Origin: Chloroflexaceae bacterium
GTDB taxonomy: Bacteria; Chloroflexota; Chloroflexia; Chloroflexales; Chloroflexaceae
DNA length: 46,293 nucleotides
Reading direction: 5' to 3'
Assembly (NCBI GenBank): GCA_012033195.1
Contig: JAAUSQ010000009.1
Location: forward strand, 1 to 46,293
The notes under the pieces were generated by a model that searched no databases, was not told where the DNA came from, and was given only the letters and a program-made list of their open reading frames with translations. Positions 8,277 to 18,862 of the stretch are shown here, one piece after another. How positions within the stretch are numbered: position 1 is the first letter of the stretch; every line of letters begins with the position of its first letter. The position numbers and the translations under genes were made by a program.

Positions 8277-11200
8277 ATGGAGAGTCCACTTTCAATTTTG
8301 TTGCCCTACATTCCTGCGCCGTTGCTCCATCGCCTCGCTGCCCATCCCGTGCTACCCAGCGAACCTACTAGATACACTACACCCGCTGCGGTATTGTTTG
8401 CTGATGTATCGGGCTTTACCCCGCTGACCGCTGCGCTCGCACACCTTGGCACACGGGGAGCCGAAGAACTCACCCACCTGATGAATAGCTATTTTGTGCA
8501 GGCGATCACGCTGATTGAAGCTGCTGGCGGGGTGGTTGTCAAGTTTGGGGGCGATGCCCTCACCGTCCTGTTCCGTGCGACTGCCGAGCCGCTGCCGCTG
8601 GCGATTCGCCGCGCCTATCAGACGGCTGAAGCGCTTCAAGCCGCCATGGGTCAGTTTCACGCTGTGCCAACCAGTGTTGGCAGTGTAGCGCTCAGCCTCA
8701 AGGTCAGTATCGCGGCGGGTGATGTTTATGAACTGACCGTCGGTGGAGTAGATGACCAGTGGGAATATGTGGTAGCAGGCGACCCACTACGCCAGATTGC
8801 GCTTGCCGAAAAACAGGCGCAGCGGGGGACAATTGTTGTGAGTCCCGAAGCCGCCGTGCAGATCCATCCGCAGGTTGTCTCGGTACCCTTGCCTCCATCG
8901 GCTAAACTACCATCCTCCACTGCCGTAAGCACACTGGTAGCAGCGTGTGCCTGCTTTGTCCCGCTGCCGGTACGTCATACGCTCGAAACAGGCGCACATA
9001 GTTGGTTAGCGGTGTTGCGTCCAATGACCCAGCTTTTTATCAACATCGGTGGCCTGAGTGCCAGCGATGATCGATTGCTTGCAACACTGCACGCAGCGGT
9101 AGTGCGCATCCAGGCGACGATTGCACGCTACCAGGGGAGCCTTGCCCGTGTATCAGTAGATGATAAAGGTGTGGTTGTGCTGGTGCTCTTTGGTGCGCCG
9201 CCCTTCGCACACGAAAACGATGCACTGCGGGCGGTGCGATGTGCCCTCGATCTTCAGGCGCATGCGGCGCTGCTCCCCGATGGCCTGATATTGCGGATTG
9301 GCATTACACACGGGCAGGTATTTGTTGGGCCTGTCGGCAGCACGACCCGCCGCGAATATACCGCCATGGGCGATGCTGTGAATATCGCGGCGCGGTTGAT
9401 GACCCATGCCGATGGTGGGACTATTTTATGCGACTTCGCCACCTATCAACAAACCCGCCAGCAGATAGCCTACGCAGTACTGAATCCGGTACGCTTGAAA
9501 GGTCAGGCCCAGCTCGTCGCTATCTACCACCCGCTGCCCCACCAGTCACCGCCTGACTACGCCCCACGTGCTGCTGCACGGTCGCTCATCGGGCGTGTAC
9601 ACGAACAGCAACAAATTGCTGCAACACTCGATGCGCTGGCACACGGGCACGGTCGGGTGCTGCTGCTCGAAGGTGAAGCTGGCATCGGAAAGTCACGCCT
9701 GGTACACGAACTGGTAGAGCAGGCGCATCAGCGCGGATGGCTGTCGCTGCTGGGCGCAGGGAACAGCATAGAGCAGCACACGCCCTATCATATCTGGCGG
9801 CAAATTTTGCGTGCCTATTTTGCAGTGAGCGAAACCGCACCGCGTGCCGACCAGCAAGCGCGGGTACAGCAGGTGGTCGGCGATGTGGCACCCGCCGAAG
9901 GCAACCGCCTGCCACTGCTCAATGATGTGCTTGATCTGGAACTGCCCGACACCGAACTGACTGCGACGCTTGATCCCGCCCTGCGCCAATCGCTACTAGC
10001 GCTGCTTGTCCTCACGTTGTTGCGTGCATGGGCACACGAACGCCCGCTGCTTATTGTGCTGGAAGATGCACACTGGTGTGATGGCCTCTCGTGTGAATTG
10101 ACCGTGCGCATTATCCGCGCCCTCTCGGTCGATACAGCCCCCCTGCTCATCACCGTGGTACAGCGCCCCCCTGATCCCTACACGCGGCCCGCCGTGCAGT
10201 ACGCTGCGCTTACGGCATTGCCCAACCTGACCAGACTCGCGCTTGCACCGCTCTCGCCCCCGGAAACACGCCAACTTGCTGCCGCCTTTCTAGGGGTACC
10301 GTCCGAGATGCTGCCCGATGCACTCGCCGATCTGATCGTGCAGCGCACCAGCGGCACCCCTTTCTATGTTGAGGAACTGCTACGCCTGTTGCGCGACCAG
10401 GGCATGCTCAGAGTAACTCGCGATGCGATCAACCCGGTGCAGCACACGGCACTGCCCACCCTGACCAAAGTATTACCTGCCACCCTGCAAGGTCTGGTGC
10501 TGGCCCGCCTGGATTACCTACCGGCTGATGCGCTGATTACGCTGAAGGTGGCGGCTGTTATTGGGCGCTCCTTTGCGTATACGCCGCTGGCTGCGGTACT
10601 GCAACGGGAACGTACTATCGGCGAACCGACGCTCCAACTGCATCTGGATGAACTGATGCACCGTGCCATAACTGTGCTGGCTGGCTTCGATCCCGACCTG
10701 CTGTATACATTTCGGCATAGCATTGTCCACGATGTAACCTATCAAACAGTATTACATGTCCAACGCCAGAGCCTGCATCGTGCCGTCGCGCAGTGGTACG
10801 AGCACACCTATGCCGCACGTGGTCTGGCACCATACTATGCGCTGCTGGCCCATCATTACCGCGCAGCAGGTGATACACACCACGAGCGCCACTATGCCGC
10901 GCTGACCGGCGTGTGGGCCGCCGACCGCTATGCTAATGCCGAAGCTGTAGATGCCCTGTCGCGGGCACTTGAACTGACTCCACCTGCCACCTATGCTGAA
11001 CGCTATCGCCTTGTGCTCAAGCGTGAGCAGGTGTATGACCGCCTTGGTGAGCGTGCGGCACAGGCAGAAGATCTGCTCACATTGCAAGCTCTGGCAACCC
11101 ACCTAGGCGAACCAGAACAGCAAGCCATGGTAGCACTACGCCGTGCTCACTATGCTATCGTCACCGATGACTACCCGGCGGCGCGGGCGGCAGCGCAGGA

Positions 11201-12424
11201 TATGATTGAACTGCTGGCGGGGAAGCCTGCGCCACGTTTGCGTATTCAAGCACGGTTGCAATGGGGCCGTGCTGTGTCGTATCAGAGCGACTATGCGGCG
11301 GCGCGTCTACAATTTGAAGCCGCACTGGAACAAGCCCGCGCCTACCAACTGCGCGACCTGGAAGCCGAGAGCCTGCGCCAGCTTGGGGCGGTGATCTACT
11401 ATCTGGGCGACTACGAGACGGCACGCCACCACGAAGAAGCAGCACTGGCCCTCTTTCGCAGCCTGGACGACAAGCAGGGCGAAGCACGAATGCTCACAGG
11501 ATTGGGTTTAACTGCGCTGGAACAGGGCGACTTCGCTGCGGCTATTGCCTGTTATGAGCAGGCGATCCAGCGCTACCAGGAGATTGGCGACCAGTTGGGA
11601 ATGGCGGTTGTGCTTGGCAACCTGGGATTGCTGCATAATAAGCAGGGTAAGTATCACCAGGCTACACTCTGTTATCGGCAGGGGCTTACCATTGTCGAGC
11701 AATTGATAATCAGCACCACACGGCGCTGTTGCTTGGCAATCTTGGTTGGAATGCACTTGAGATTGGTGACTATGCGGTAGCCCACGACTCACTGACACAG
11801 GCGCTCGCTATCTATCGCAGCACTGGTTCACGTAGCAGCGAGGGTTGGTTGCTGGTGTGCCTTGCGCTGCTGCATTTATTGAAAGACGACCCGCTAGCAG
11901 CACAACATTATGCAGCAGCGGCCCTGACGCTGGCACAGTCTACCGGCGACCAGCACACCCTTGGCGAGGCGCTCATCGTGCTGGGGCATGCACAGACAGC
12001 GTTGTCCAACTATAACGAAGCACTGACCACGTATCAGGAAGCGCTGGCTGTATGGGGGATGCTCAATGTCGCCAATCGTATCCTCGAAACACGCACCAGC
12101 ATTGCGCGCCTGTGGCTGGCCCAGGGCAATCTTCCGGCGGCGTACCACGAAGTTGAAGCAATTTTGCCCGACCTCAGCCCGGCACAGGTAACAGGTGCCG
12201 ACCAACCCCTGCTGCTGTTTCTGACGTGCTTCGATGTGCTCCAGGCAGCCGACGACCCACGTGCAACTGCTGTGTTGCATACGGCCTACCATATGCTCCA
12301 GGAACGGGCAGCAATGATTGCCGACGCAGATACACGCCGCTCCTATCTGGAACGGGTGGCGGCTCATCGTCGCTTGCTGCAAGCATGGGCCACCACCCGG
12401 TTATCGATAACGGCTACCTGCTAA
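8277..12424 (+). CDS. Soluble-adenylyl-cyclase-like tandem class III cyclase / AAA ATPase / TPR protein (frameshifted near 11705)
   Basis: A protein of about 1,382 residues if joined. Cyclase domain C1 (about 34-195) carries both metal-binding Asp motifs, LFADVSGFT and KFGGDALTVLF. Domain C2 (about 251-388) lacks the metal Asp (LFINIGG) but has DDKG, matching the adenine-recognising Lys region, and GDAVNIAARLM with the transition-state Asn and Arg. The two halves would together make one catalytic site, as in mammalian soluble adenylyl cyclase ADCY10. An NTPase domain follows (Walker A GEAGIGKS near 466, Walker B LLIVLEDAHW), then TPR repeats (about 880-1380). The first frame ends at 11780; restoring one G near 11705 (EQLDNQHHTALLLGNLGWN) joins it to the rest. 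ATG 8277 has AGGA 8 bases upstream. The last 11 bases overlap the convergent FG-GAP gene. Confidence 0.85.
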
Positions 12425-15400
12425 CCCGTGGCAAATAGTTCAACACAGGTGATGCTGTGCCTGGGAGCAGATCCACCGCCTGTGCGCCGCTCCCCTGCCA
12501 GCGTACCGTTGCAGTTGGGGTAGTACCAACTTCAAGGACAACCGTGGCACCCGGCGTACCACAACCTGCCCGCTGCTGGGCACTTACAACATCCACAACA
12601 TAGACGACCTGACCCGCAATGCGCTCGGTAACACCCGCACCACACTGGACACCGCCAATCCGGGCATGCACGGGTACACCTGCACCGACCCCGCCGATTT
12701 CCACCGCTCCATAAAACGTTGCAGGGGGTAGCGGCGCACTGTGCTGCACCAGACTTGCGGCTGTCGTTGGAGCGATAGCCACATTGGTGCCACGGATCGA
12801 CCATGTTATTGTCTCGGTGGCGCTAATCCAGTAGCCCCGCCCGAACTCTAGCGCTGTCAGATTGTTGACATACGCAGGCGCATCCACAATCGAACGTTGC
12901 CAGACATCGGTGCTGTCGGGCAAATCGGCACGGTAGCTGTACACTGCCGCATAGCTCCCGACAATCGAGCGCAACGCATCGGTGATCGGTCGTGTTGTTG
13001 CAGGATACGCCATCAGATTCCAGCCGACTTGTGTCAGCGGCAGATCAATGCTGCTCATCAGGGCATACGTGCCGACCCCCTGGATCGGCGCGGCGGCCTG
13101 ATTAAAATCCTGGTTCAGGATTGTTGGCAACGGTCGCCAGCACGGGGCAGGCTGTGGCGCACATCGGGTAGTGGCGGTGTCATAATAATACACCTTGATC
13201 CATTGTTCTTCACCGGGCACCACGGCACTACTGAGATAGCCGATGTTCAGCGACGACTGCCCCACCAGTTCGGGGGCGTTGGCCGTCGCCGTCAGACGAT
13301 ACGCCGGCCCAACGACCGTGGCCCATGGTAGGGGATTGGTGACAGCTACCGTCTGTAATGTGTAAAATGCACCTTCCACAAAATCAAGGTCGCTCCCATA
13401 CAGAATAGCCTGACCATCGCCGGAAATAACCGGAGCCTGTCCCTTGCTGCCTCTGCCGCCCGGATTGCCATGCGGAGCCTGTCCCTTGCTGCCTCTGCCG
13501 CCCGGATTACCACCAATTGCATAATCGCTGACTGCCCAGAGCGTTGCCCCGTCCACCTCGGTGCTGATAGACACATAGCCCTCGAACGCGGGTTCGTCCA
13601 GGGTCATCTCGGCAGTATACCTGCCTGCGCTCACGTTCATGGTTACCGGCTCAGTAGCATTGGCACTTATTGGGAAGAGTTGCGCCCGCAACGTAAGATC
13701 GGCAGGCAGGTTGGCAACTGCCAGGGCAACCGTGCGCGATGTAACCGGCGTGATCGTTATGTCGGGTTGCCAGAATGTTGGTACCGGTCGCAGCGTTAGT
13801 TGCTGATCGTTGGTGGTCAGCACTTCACATCCATACTGTTGCAGGTCTGTGTCCTGCACACAGAGCCGATCCCCAACACGTGCACCGCGTGCCTCAACTT
13901 GGTCGCCTACAGTGCGTCCGAGGTCGCGCAGATAAACGTCACCGCGCACAAACAAGAAAGCGCGGGCATTGCGGCCCGGTACCGTGCTCACACCTGCTTC
14001 GTTGGTCAGTACAAAGAGCGGTGTTTCGAGTGTGGTTGCTGCTATATCTGGCTCGATAAAACGTATTTGTGTGACTGCCAGCGGCAACACCACAGGCCCT
14101 GGATTGGTATTGAAGGTGGCGGGTGCCTGGAGTGCCGGATAAAAGCGCGTAATGGTTTCCCAATCGGCACGCTGGCGGGTTTGTTGTGAAAGCGTCTGGT
14201 TACAGCCGGGCAGCCAGTCGGTCTGCGGGCGAAACTCGCTATTATTGTCCAGATAGGGATTGCTCATCCCACCGGGACAGGTTTCTACCGAAATGAGCAG
14301 GCCGCTTTCAGGATCGAGGCCCAGATAGTTATCATCGAGGAATAATGCATAATGTCCCAGTTCGTGCGCCAGTGTACGGGGCCAATCTTCGCCAAGCACA
14401 TTTTCTGCGTCGCCATAACGGTTCCAGATAGCACCCATTCGCACCTGACCGGGGCCATAGCTCAGGCCAAGCGTCGGCTCTTCACGCACATCCGGCAGGA
14501 TACCGCCAATGTTTGCATTCGGGCGCAGGCGATTGCTTGCATAAATACGGATATCTGCATCATTCCAGTTTTCCCGTTCGTAATAGATGGTTACATCGCC
14601 GAGCGTCGCCTGTCCATCTGTCCAGTCATAGAGCGTGGCAGCAGTGCGGTGCAGGTCGTTGGTCAGGCGCGCAAGATATTGTTGATCATTGCGTGCATCC
14701 CATTCCAGTGATATCGTGAGATTAAACAGGATCAGCGGGTTTGTTGCCTGCACACGCAACTGCTGTACCGCCGCTTCAGTCACCACATCTGCTTCCACGC
14801 CCGCAGCGGTAGGCGCGGCACTGGTGTGATACAGGGTGTAGGTGTTCGTGGCTGAGATGGGCAGCAGCGCTATCAGCCTATCCTGCACAGTCACCACACT
14901 ACGGCCCTGCAAAAAGCCCTGTCCATCGGTGCGGTAGGCGGTGCCATCGCTACGCGCAAACGGCAGTGCTCCCGTTCCCTGGGTAGCAGGCAACCGATAC
15001 ACCAGCGCAGCCGCTACAGGCGTACCGGCACTGTCGGTCACCTGCACCTGGGTGCCGCGCACCCGAAATGGCATACTCTCTGCTGCGGCATAGGGCCGCT
15101 GCATACTGTCGGGCAGCAGGCTGCTCGCTGTCAGCGCCGGGTAAACTTCAATCCGAAATACGACATTGTCTGATTGTCCATAGAAGCCACTGCGGAACAG
15201 GTCCCAGGTAAACGTATGGGCAACAGGATCGCCATTTGCAAGCGTTGCAAGATTGGTCAGCGGCGTATCATTTGTGGGCAGGGCAGGCTGCCAGTTGTCG
15301 CCGCCATCCAGCGAAAAGAATGCCCGGATCATCCGCGCTGGATCGCCCTCTGTATCAAAGAGCGTGTACGGCACGGCCAGTACCTGCTGCGTTGGTGCAA

Positions 15401-17737
15401 AGCGTTCCGGTGTGGAAAAGAACGGTGCAGCGGGCACAGCTCCCGGACGCTGCACTGTGACGCGGGGCGGTGCGTTGGGGAGCAATGGCCCAGCGTTACG
15501 CCCATTGAAGAAAACCCGGTTTGTTTCGGGACTGGAGGGGTAGCCATTGCTTACCAGCACATCCAGATCACCATCGTTGTCAATATCGCCCACCGCTACC
15601 GCGTAGGCTGCTACAACAGTGGTACCAAACGGGTACATGGTATCGAAGACCCCGCTCCCATCATTCAGGTGGATAATATCCTGTTCGCCCTCCACGAAGC
15701 CGTTCGCGGCGATAATATCCAAGTCGCCATCATTGTCGATATCGCCGACTGCAATACTGGTGGTACTGGTGCCGCTCACGCCGAAGGCACCGGAGGTATC
15801 AAAGATACCGTTGCCGTTGTTGAACCAGACCCGGCTCTGCTGGAAACTGGCAGCAACAATATCCAGGTCACCATCACCATCCATATCGCCCAGTGCAATG
15901 CTGCGGGTGTCGTTGGTGGCGCTGCCGACTGTGCGTGCTGTGGGGAATGTGCCATCGCCTGCATTGAGATAGAGCCAATCCTGCTGGCGATTGCCAACAA
16001 CAATGTCCAGGTCACCGTCGCTGTCGATATCACCCACGGCGATATCACGTGTGACATCGCTGGCAGACGGGTTGAGCAGGGTTTCGGTGGAGAATTGACC
16101 GCTGCCGTCGTTCAGATAGAGAGCATCCGGGGCGGGTGTGATTCGACCGTTGCCCGCCACAATATCCAGGCTGCCGTCGTTGTCGAGGTCGCCCAGCGCC
16201 ACTGCGACAGTGTTGGCATCGGCGGGGCCAACTGTCGCCATTGTTGGAAAGGTGGGCAGTGTGGTCGCGCTGTTAAAGTAGACCTGACTCTGATCAAGAT
16301 CACCCGCCACAATATCCAGGCTACCGTCGTTGTTCAAATCGCCCACGGCGATACTGCTGGTCGTGTCAGTGCCTGTACCAAAGAAACTTGCGCCAACCAT
16401 GGTGCCGGTACCCGTATTTCGATAGAGCTGATTTTGGCTACCGAGCAGGCCGCTAACGATATCCAGGTCGCCGTCACCATCCATATCGCCAAAAGCAACA
16501 CTCGCGCTGGCGTTGGCGGTGCCAACCGCCCTGGTACGCTGAAATGCATCGGCCCCCTGATTGAAAAACAGGAGTTGCTGTATATTGGTGGCGTATCCGG
16601 TAAGAATATCAAGATACCCGTTCGCGTCCATATCGGCAATATGCAGGCTTGCAACACGGCAACGGCGGCCCCATATGGCAGCGGTGGCTCAAAGGTGAGT
16701 AGTGCTGCACCTGTATTACGATAGATAAAGCTCTGTGCCCCCCCAACTCCCGTGCTGGTGTTGCCCGTGACAATATCCAGGTCACCATCGTTGTCGATAT
16801 CAGCAACGCTAAGCTGATGGGTGTTTTCGGCATCGGTACCCACGGTTACAGAGGTGGCGAAGGTTGCAGCGGTGTTGAGATAGACGGCGTTCTGTTGCTG
16901 GGTGCCAACACCACCACCGTTGCCCGTGACAATATCCAGGTCGCCATCACTATCCATATCACCAAGCGCGATGCTCTGGGTGCTATCGTTGCCCGTGCCA
17001 AACGGCTGCTGACTAGCGAACGTATTCGTATTGGGATTAAAGTTAAACCATACAACGTTCTGGCTATTCCCCCCGACGACCACATCGAGAACGCCGTTGT
17101 TGTCCAGATCGCCCAGAGCAATACTGTACGTCGTGGTAGCAGCACCAAACGGGATACCCGCCGCGAAGGTGCCGCTGCCATCGTTGAGGTACAACCTGTC
17201 GGGAGTATCTTCGATACCGGTGACAATATCAAAAGCACCGTCATTGTTGAGATCGCCAATGGCAATACTGGTAGTACGTGTATTGGCAGCACCAAATGGG
17301 ATACCTGCCGCGAAGGTGCCGCTGCCATCGTTGAGATAGATCGCATTCTGGCCCCAGTTGCCGACTACAATATCCAGGTTGCCATCGCCGTTCAGGTCGC
17401 CTACGGCCACGCTGTGGGTGACGTCCGTGCCGGAACCCAACGGGCGCATTTCAGAAAAATCACCCCGCCCATCATTGAAATAGATTGCGTTCGGCTGACC
17501 ATCAGGGTTAAGATTACCAGGTTCGGCGCTGCCTACGACGAGGTCGAGATCACCGTCACCGTCAAGGTCGCCACTTGCCATCGTCTGTGCTGTATCAGTT
17601 GTAGAACCGAACGATACAGGTTGAAATGCGAGTGTTGTATGTGCATAAGAATATGATGGAGAGAGTATCAACCAGGCCAGGAATGGTAAACCCAGACTCA
17701 GACACCAGAGACTGAAACGAACACAAACGCTTGGCAT
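12414..17737 (-). CDS. Secreted FG-GAP/VCBS-repeat protein with a zincin-type metallopeptidase motif (frameshifted near 16656)
   Basis: A protein of about 1,774 residues if joined. A signal peptide (hydrophobic run about residues 5-27, ending SYSYA) follows the ATG at 17737, which has AAGGAG 8 bases upstream. From about 40 to 755 there are more than a dozen FG-GAP/VCBS repeats with calcium-loop motifs such as DMDGDGDLDIV, predicting beta-propellers. Near residue 1122 HELGHYALFLDD is a HExxHxxxxxD zinc-protease motif, so an extracellular peptidase role is plausible. The C-terminus ends NYLPRVSR. The upstream frame drifts after PPLPYGAAVAV; one base added near 16654-16660 restores VASLHIADMDANGYLDI. 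A 42-bp tandem duplication lies near residues 1408-1435. The last 11 bases overlap the end of the convergent cyclase gene. Confidence 0.82.
13431..13514 (-). repeat. 42-bp tandem duplication inside the FG-GAP gene
   Basis: Two head-to-tail copies of a 42-bp unit (13431-13472 and 13473-13514) differ only near their ends. In frame they encode a 14-residue Gly-rich unit, GNPGGRGSKGQAPH, twice. The composition is unlike the flanking Ig-like/beta sequence, so it looks like an in-frame insertion of a minisatellite or interspersed repeat unit. Confidence 0.85.
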
Positions 17738-17933
17738 GAGAAACTCCTTGGTACTTGTTGCAGGTTTGTTGGGCATCGGTTATGTAGCAGCAATTGCTTC
17801 TTTTAACTTTAGCATACCAGTATCGTGCAACAAACTGACTATGAAGCACTTCATATACGCTACCCAGGGAAGGCCAGAGCCGTGTGATGCGGTACGGCTG
17901 TTATTATTGATCTGCTGCTCCTATGCTACAATA

Positions 17934-17942
17934 AGCTACCGA
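17934..17942 (+). promoter_or_regulatory. Extended -10 promoter of the Crp-family gene
   Basis: TGCTACAAT has the TGn extension and a 4/6-5/6 match to TATAAT, 32 bases before the GTG start. No -35 at correct spacing is evident, as is common for extended -10 promoters. Confidence 0.42.
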
Positions 17943-17974
17943 TACCCATGCTTTGCGTATAGGGGAGCCGCAAT

Positions 17975-18664
17975 GTGACCAGTGAAACAGCACGCAGTGC
18001 CGTTCTGCGTCAGGTCTTTTTTTTCCAGGGGTTGGACGATCAGCAGTTGCACCAGGTGGCGGCGCTGCTCAAAGATGTGCGATATCAACGTGGTGCAATT
18101 ATTGTTCACCAGGGCGACCCTGGCGGGTGTCTTTATCTCATTGTGGCCGGGCGGGTTCGGATCTATCTGGCGCACCCCGACGGGCGCGAAGTCACCGTGC
18201 GCGTGTATGGCAAGGGGGCGTTTTTTGGTGAGTTCTCAGTGATTGATGCCGCTCCTCGTTCTGCCAGCGTTGCCGCACTCGACGATGTGCTGTTGCTCGT
18301 CCTGTATCGGAGCGATTTGATGGATGTGCTCCAAAACAACTTTCAGCTTGTCCAGCATCTGCTCACCATCCTCACCGAACGCCTGCGCTACACAACCCAG
18401 TATTCGGAACAACTCGCATTTATGACCGCACCACAACGGGTGGCTGCTACGCTGCTCCAACTTGCCACGGCGATTGTTCCCGACCCATCTGCTCCAATCC
18501 GGCTTGAACTGACCCAGCATGAACTCGCAACCCTTACAAACACCACCCGCGAATGGGTCAACCGTTCCCTCCGCGATTTTGCCGCTCAGCAGCTTGTGCA
18601 TGTTGAACGTGGAAGCGTTAGTATCCTCGATCAGAACGGGCTACGTCGCCTGCTTGACGGGTAG
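17975..18664 (+). CDS. Crp/Fnr-family transcriptional regulator
   Basis: A 229-residue regulator. Residues about 12-125 form a cyclic-nucleotide-binding beta-roll. The phosphate-binding cassette GEFSVIDAAPRSASV keeps the Glu and Arg that contact the cyclic nucleotide in Crp, so cAMP binding is plausible. A helical dimer segment follows, then a winged helix-turn-helix at about 150-229 (LTQHELATLTNTTREWVNRSLRDF). The start is GTG at 17975, preceded by GGGGAG; an overlapping ATG would be followed at once by TGA and is excluded. It is divergent from the FG-GAP gene and about 200 bp upstream of the pyruvate kinase gene. It is a natural candidate effector for the cyclase encoded about 5.5 kb away. 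Confidence 0.88.
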   Translation: MTSETARSAVLRQVFFFQGLDDQQLHQVAALLKDVRYQRGAIIVHQGDPGGCLYLIVAGRVRIYLAHPDGREVTVRVYGKGAFFGEFSVIDAAPRSASVAALDDVLLLVLYRSDLMDVLQNNFQLVQHLLTILTERLRYTTQYSEQLAFMTAPQRVAATLLQLATAIVPDPSAPIRLELTQHELATLTNTTREWVNRSLRDFAAQQLVHVERGSVSILDQNGLRRLLDG

Positions 18665-18862
18665 GTGCTCCTCCTCTCATTACAGTATGCACTCTGGTGC
18701 CGCCGGTCTGACAGTTGTGCACTGGCCTCGGTGTCGTTGGTGCGGTTTGTGATCAGACCCGCGACCCATACCATGTCATTGCGTATCTGGAACAGTCTAT
18801 GGTACAATCTGCTGAATTCGTCATCATTACCCACAATGTGGTGCAGGAGGAAGATATCGAGC

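Noticed and set aside
15000-17400. Long plus-strand open frames antisense to the FG-GAP gene (for example 15174-16724)
   Set aside because: They mirror the repeated Asp/Gly codons of the FG-GAP gene, lack ribosome-binding sites, and translate into repetitive low-complexity sequence with no family.
16700-17600. Regularly spaced similar sequences suggesting a CRISPR-like array
   Set aside because: The recurring GACAATATCCAGGTC-type segments encode the D-x-D-x-D-G loops of FG-GAP repeats in frame; spacing is uneven and sequences vary as in a coding repeat.
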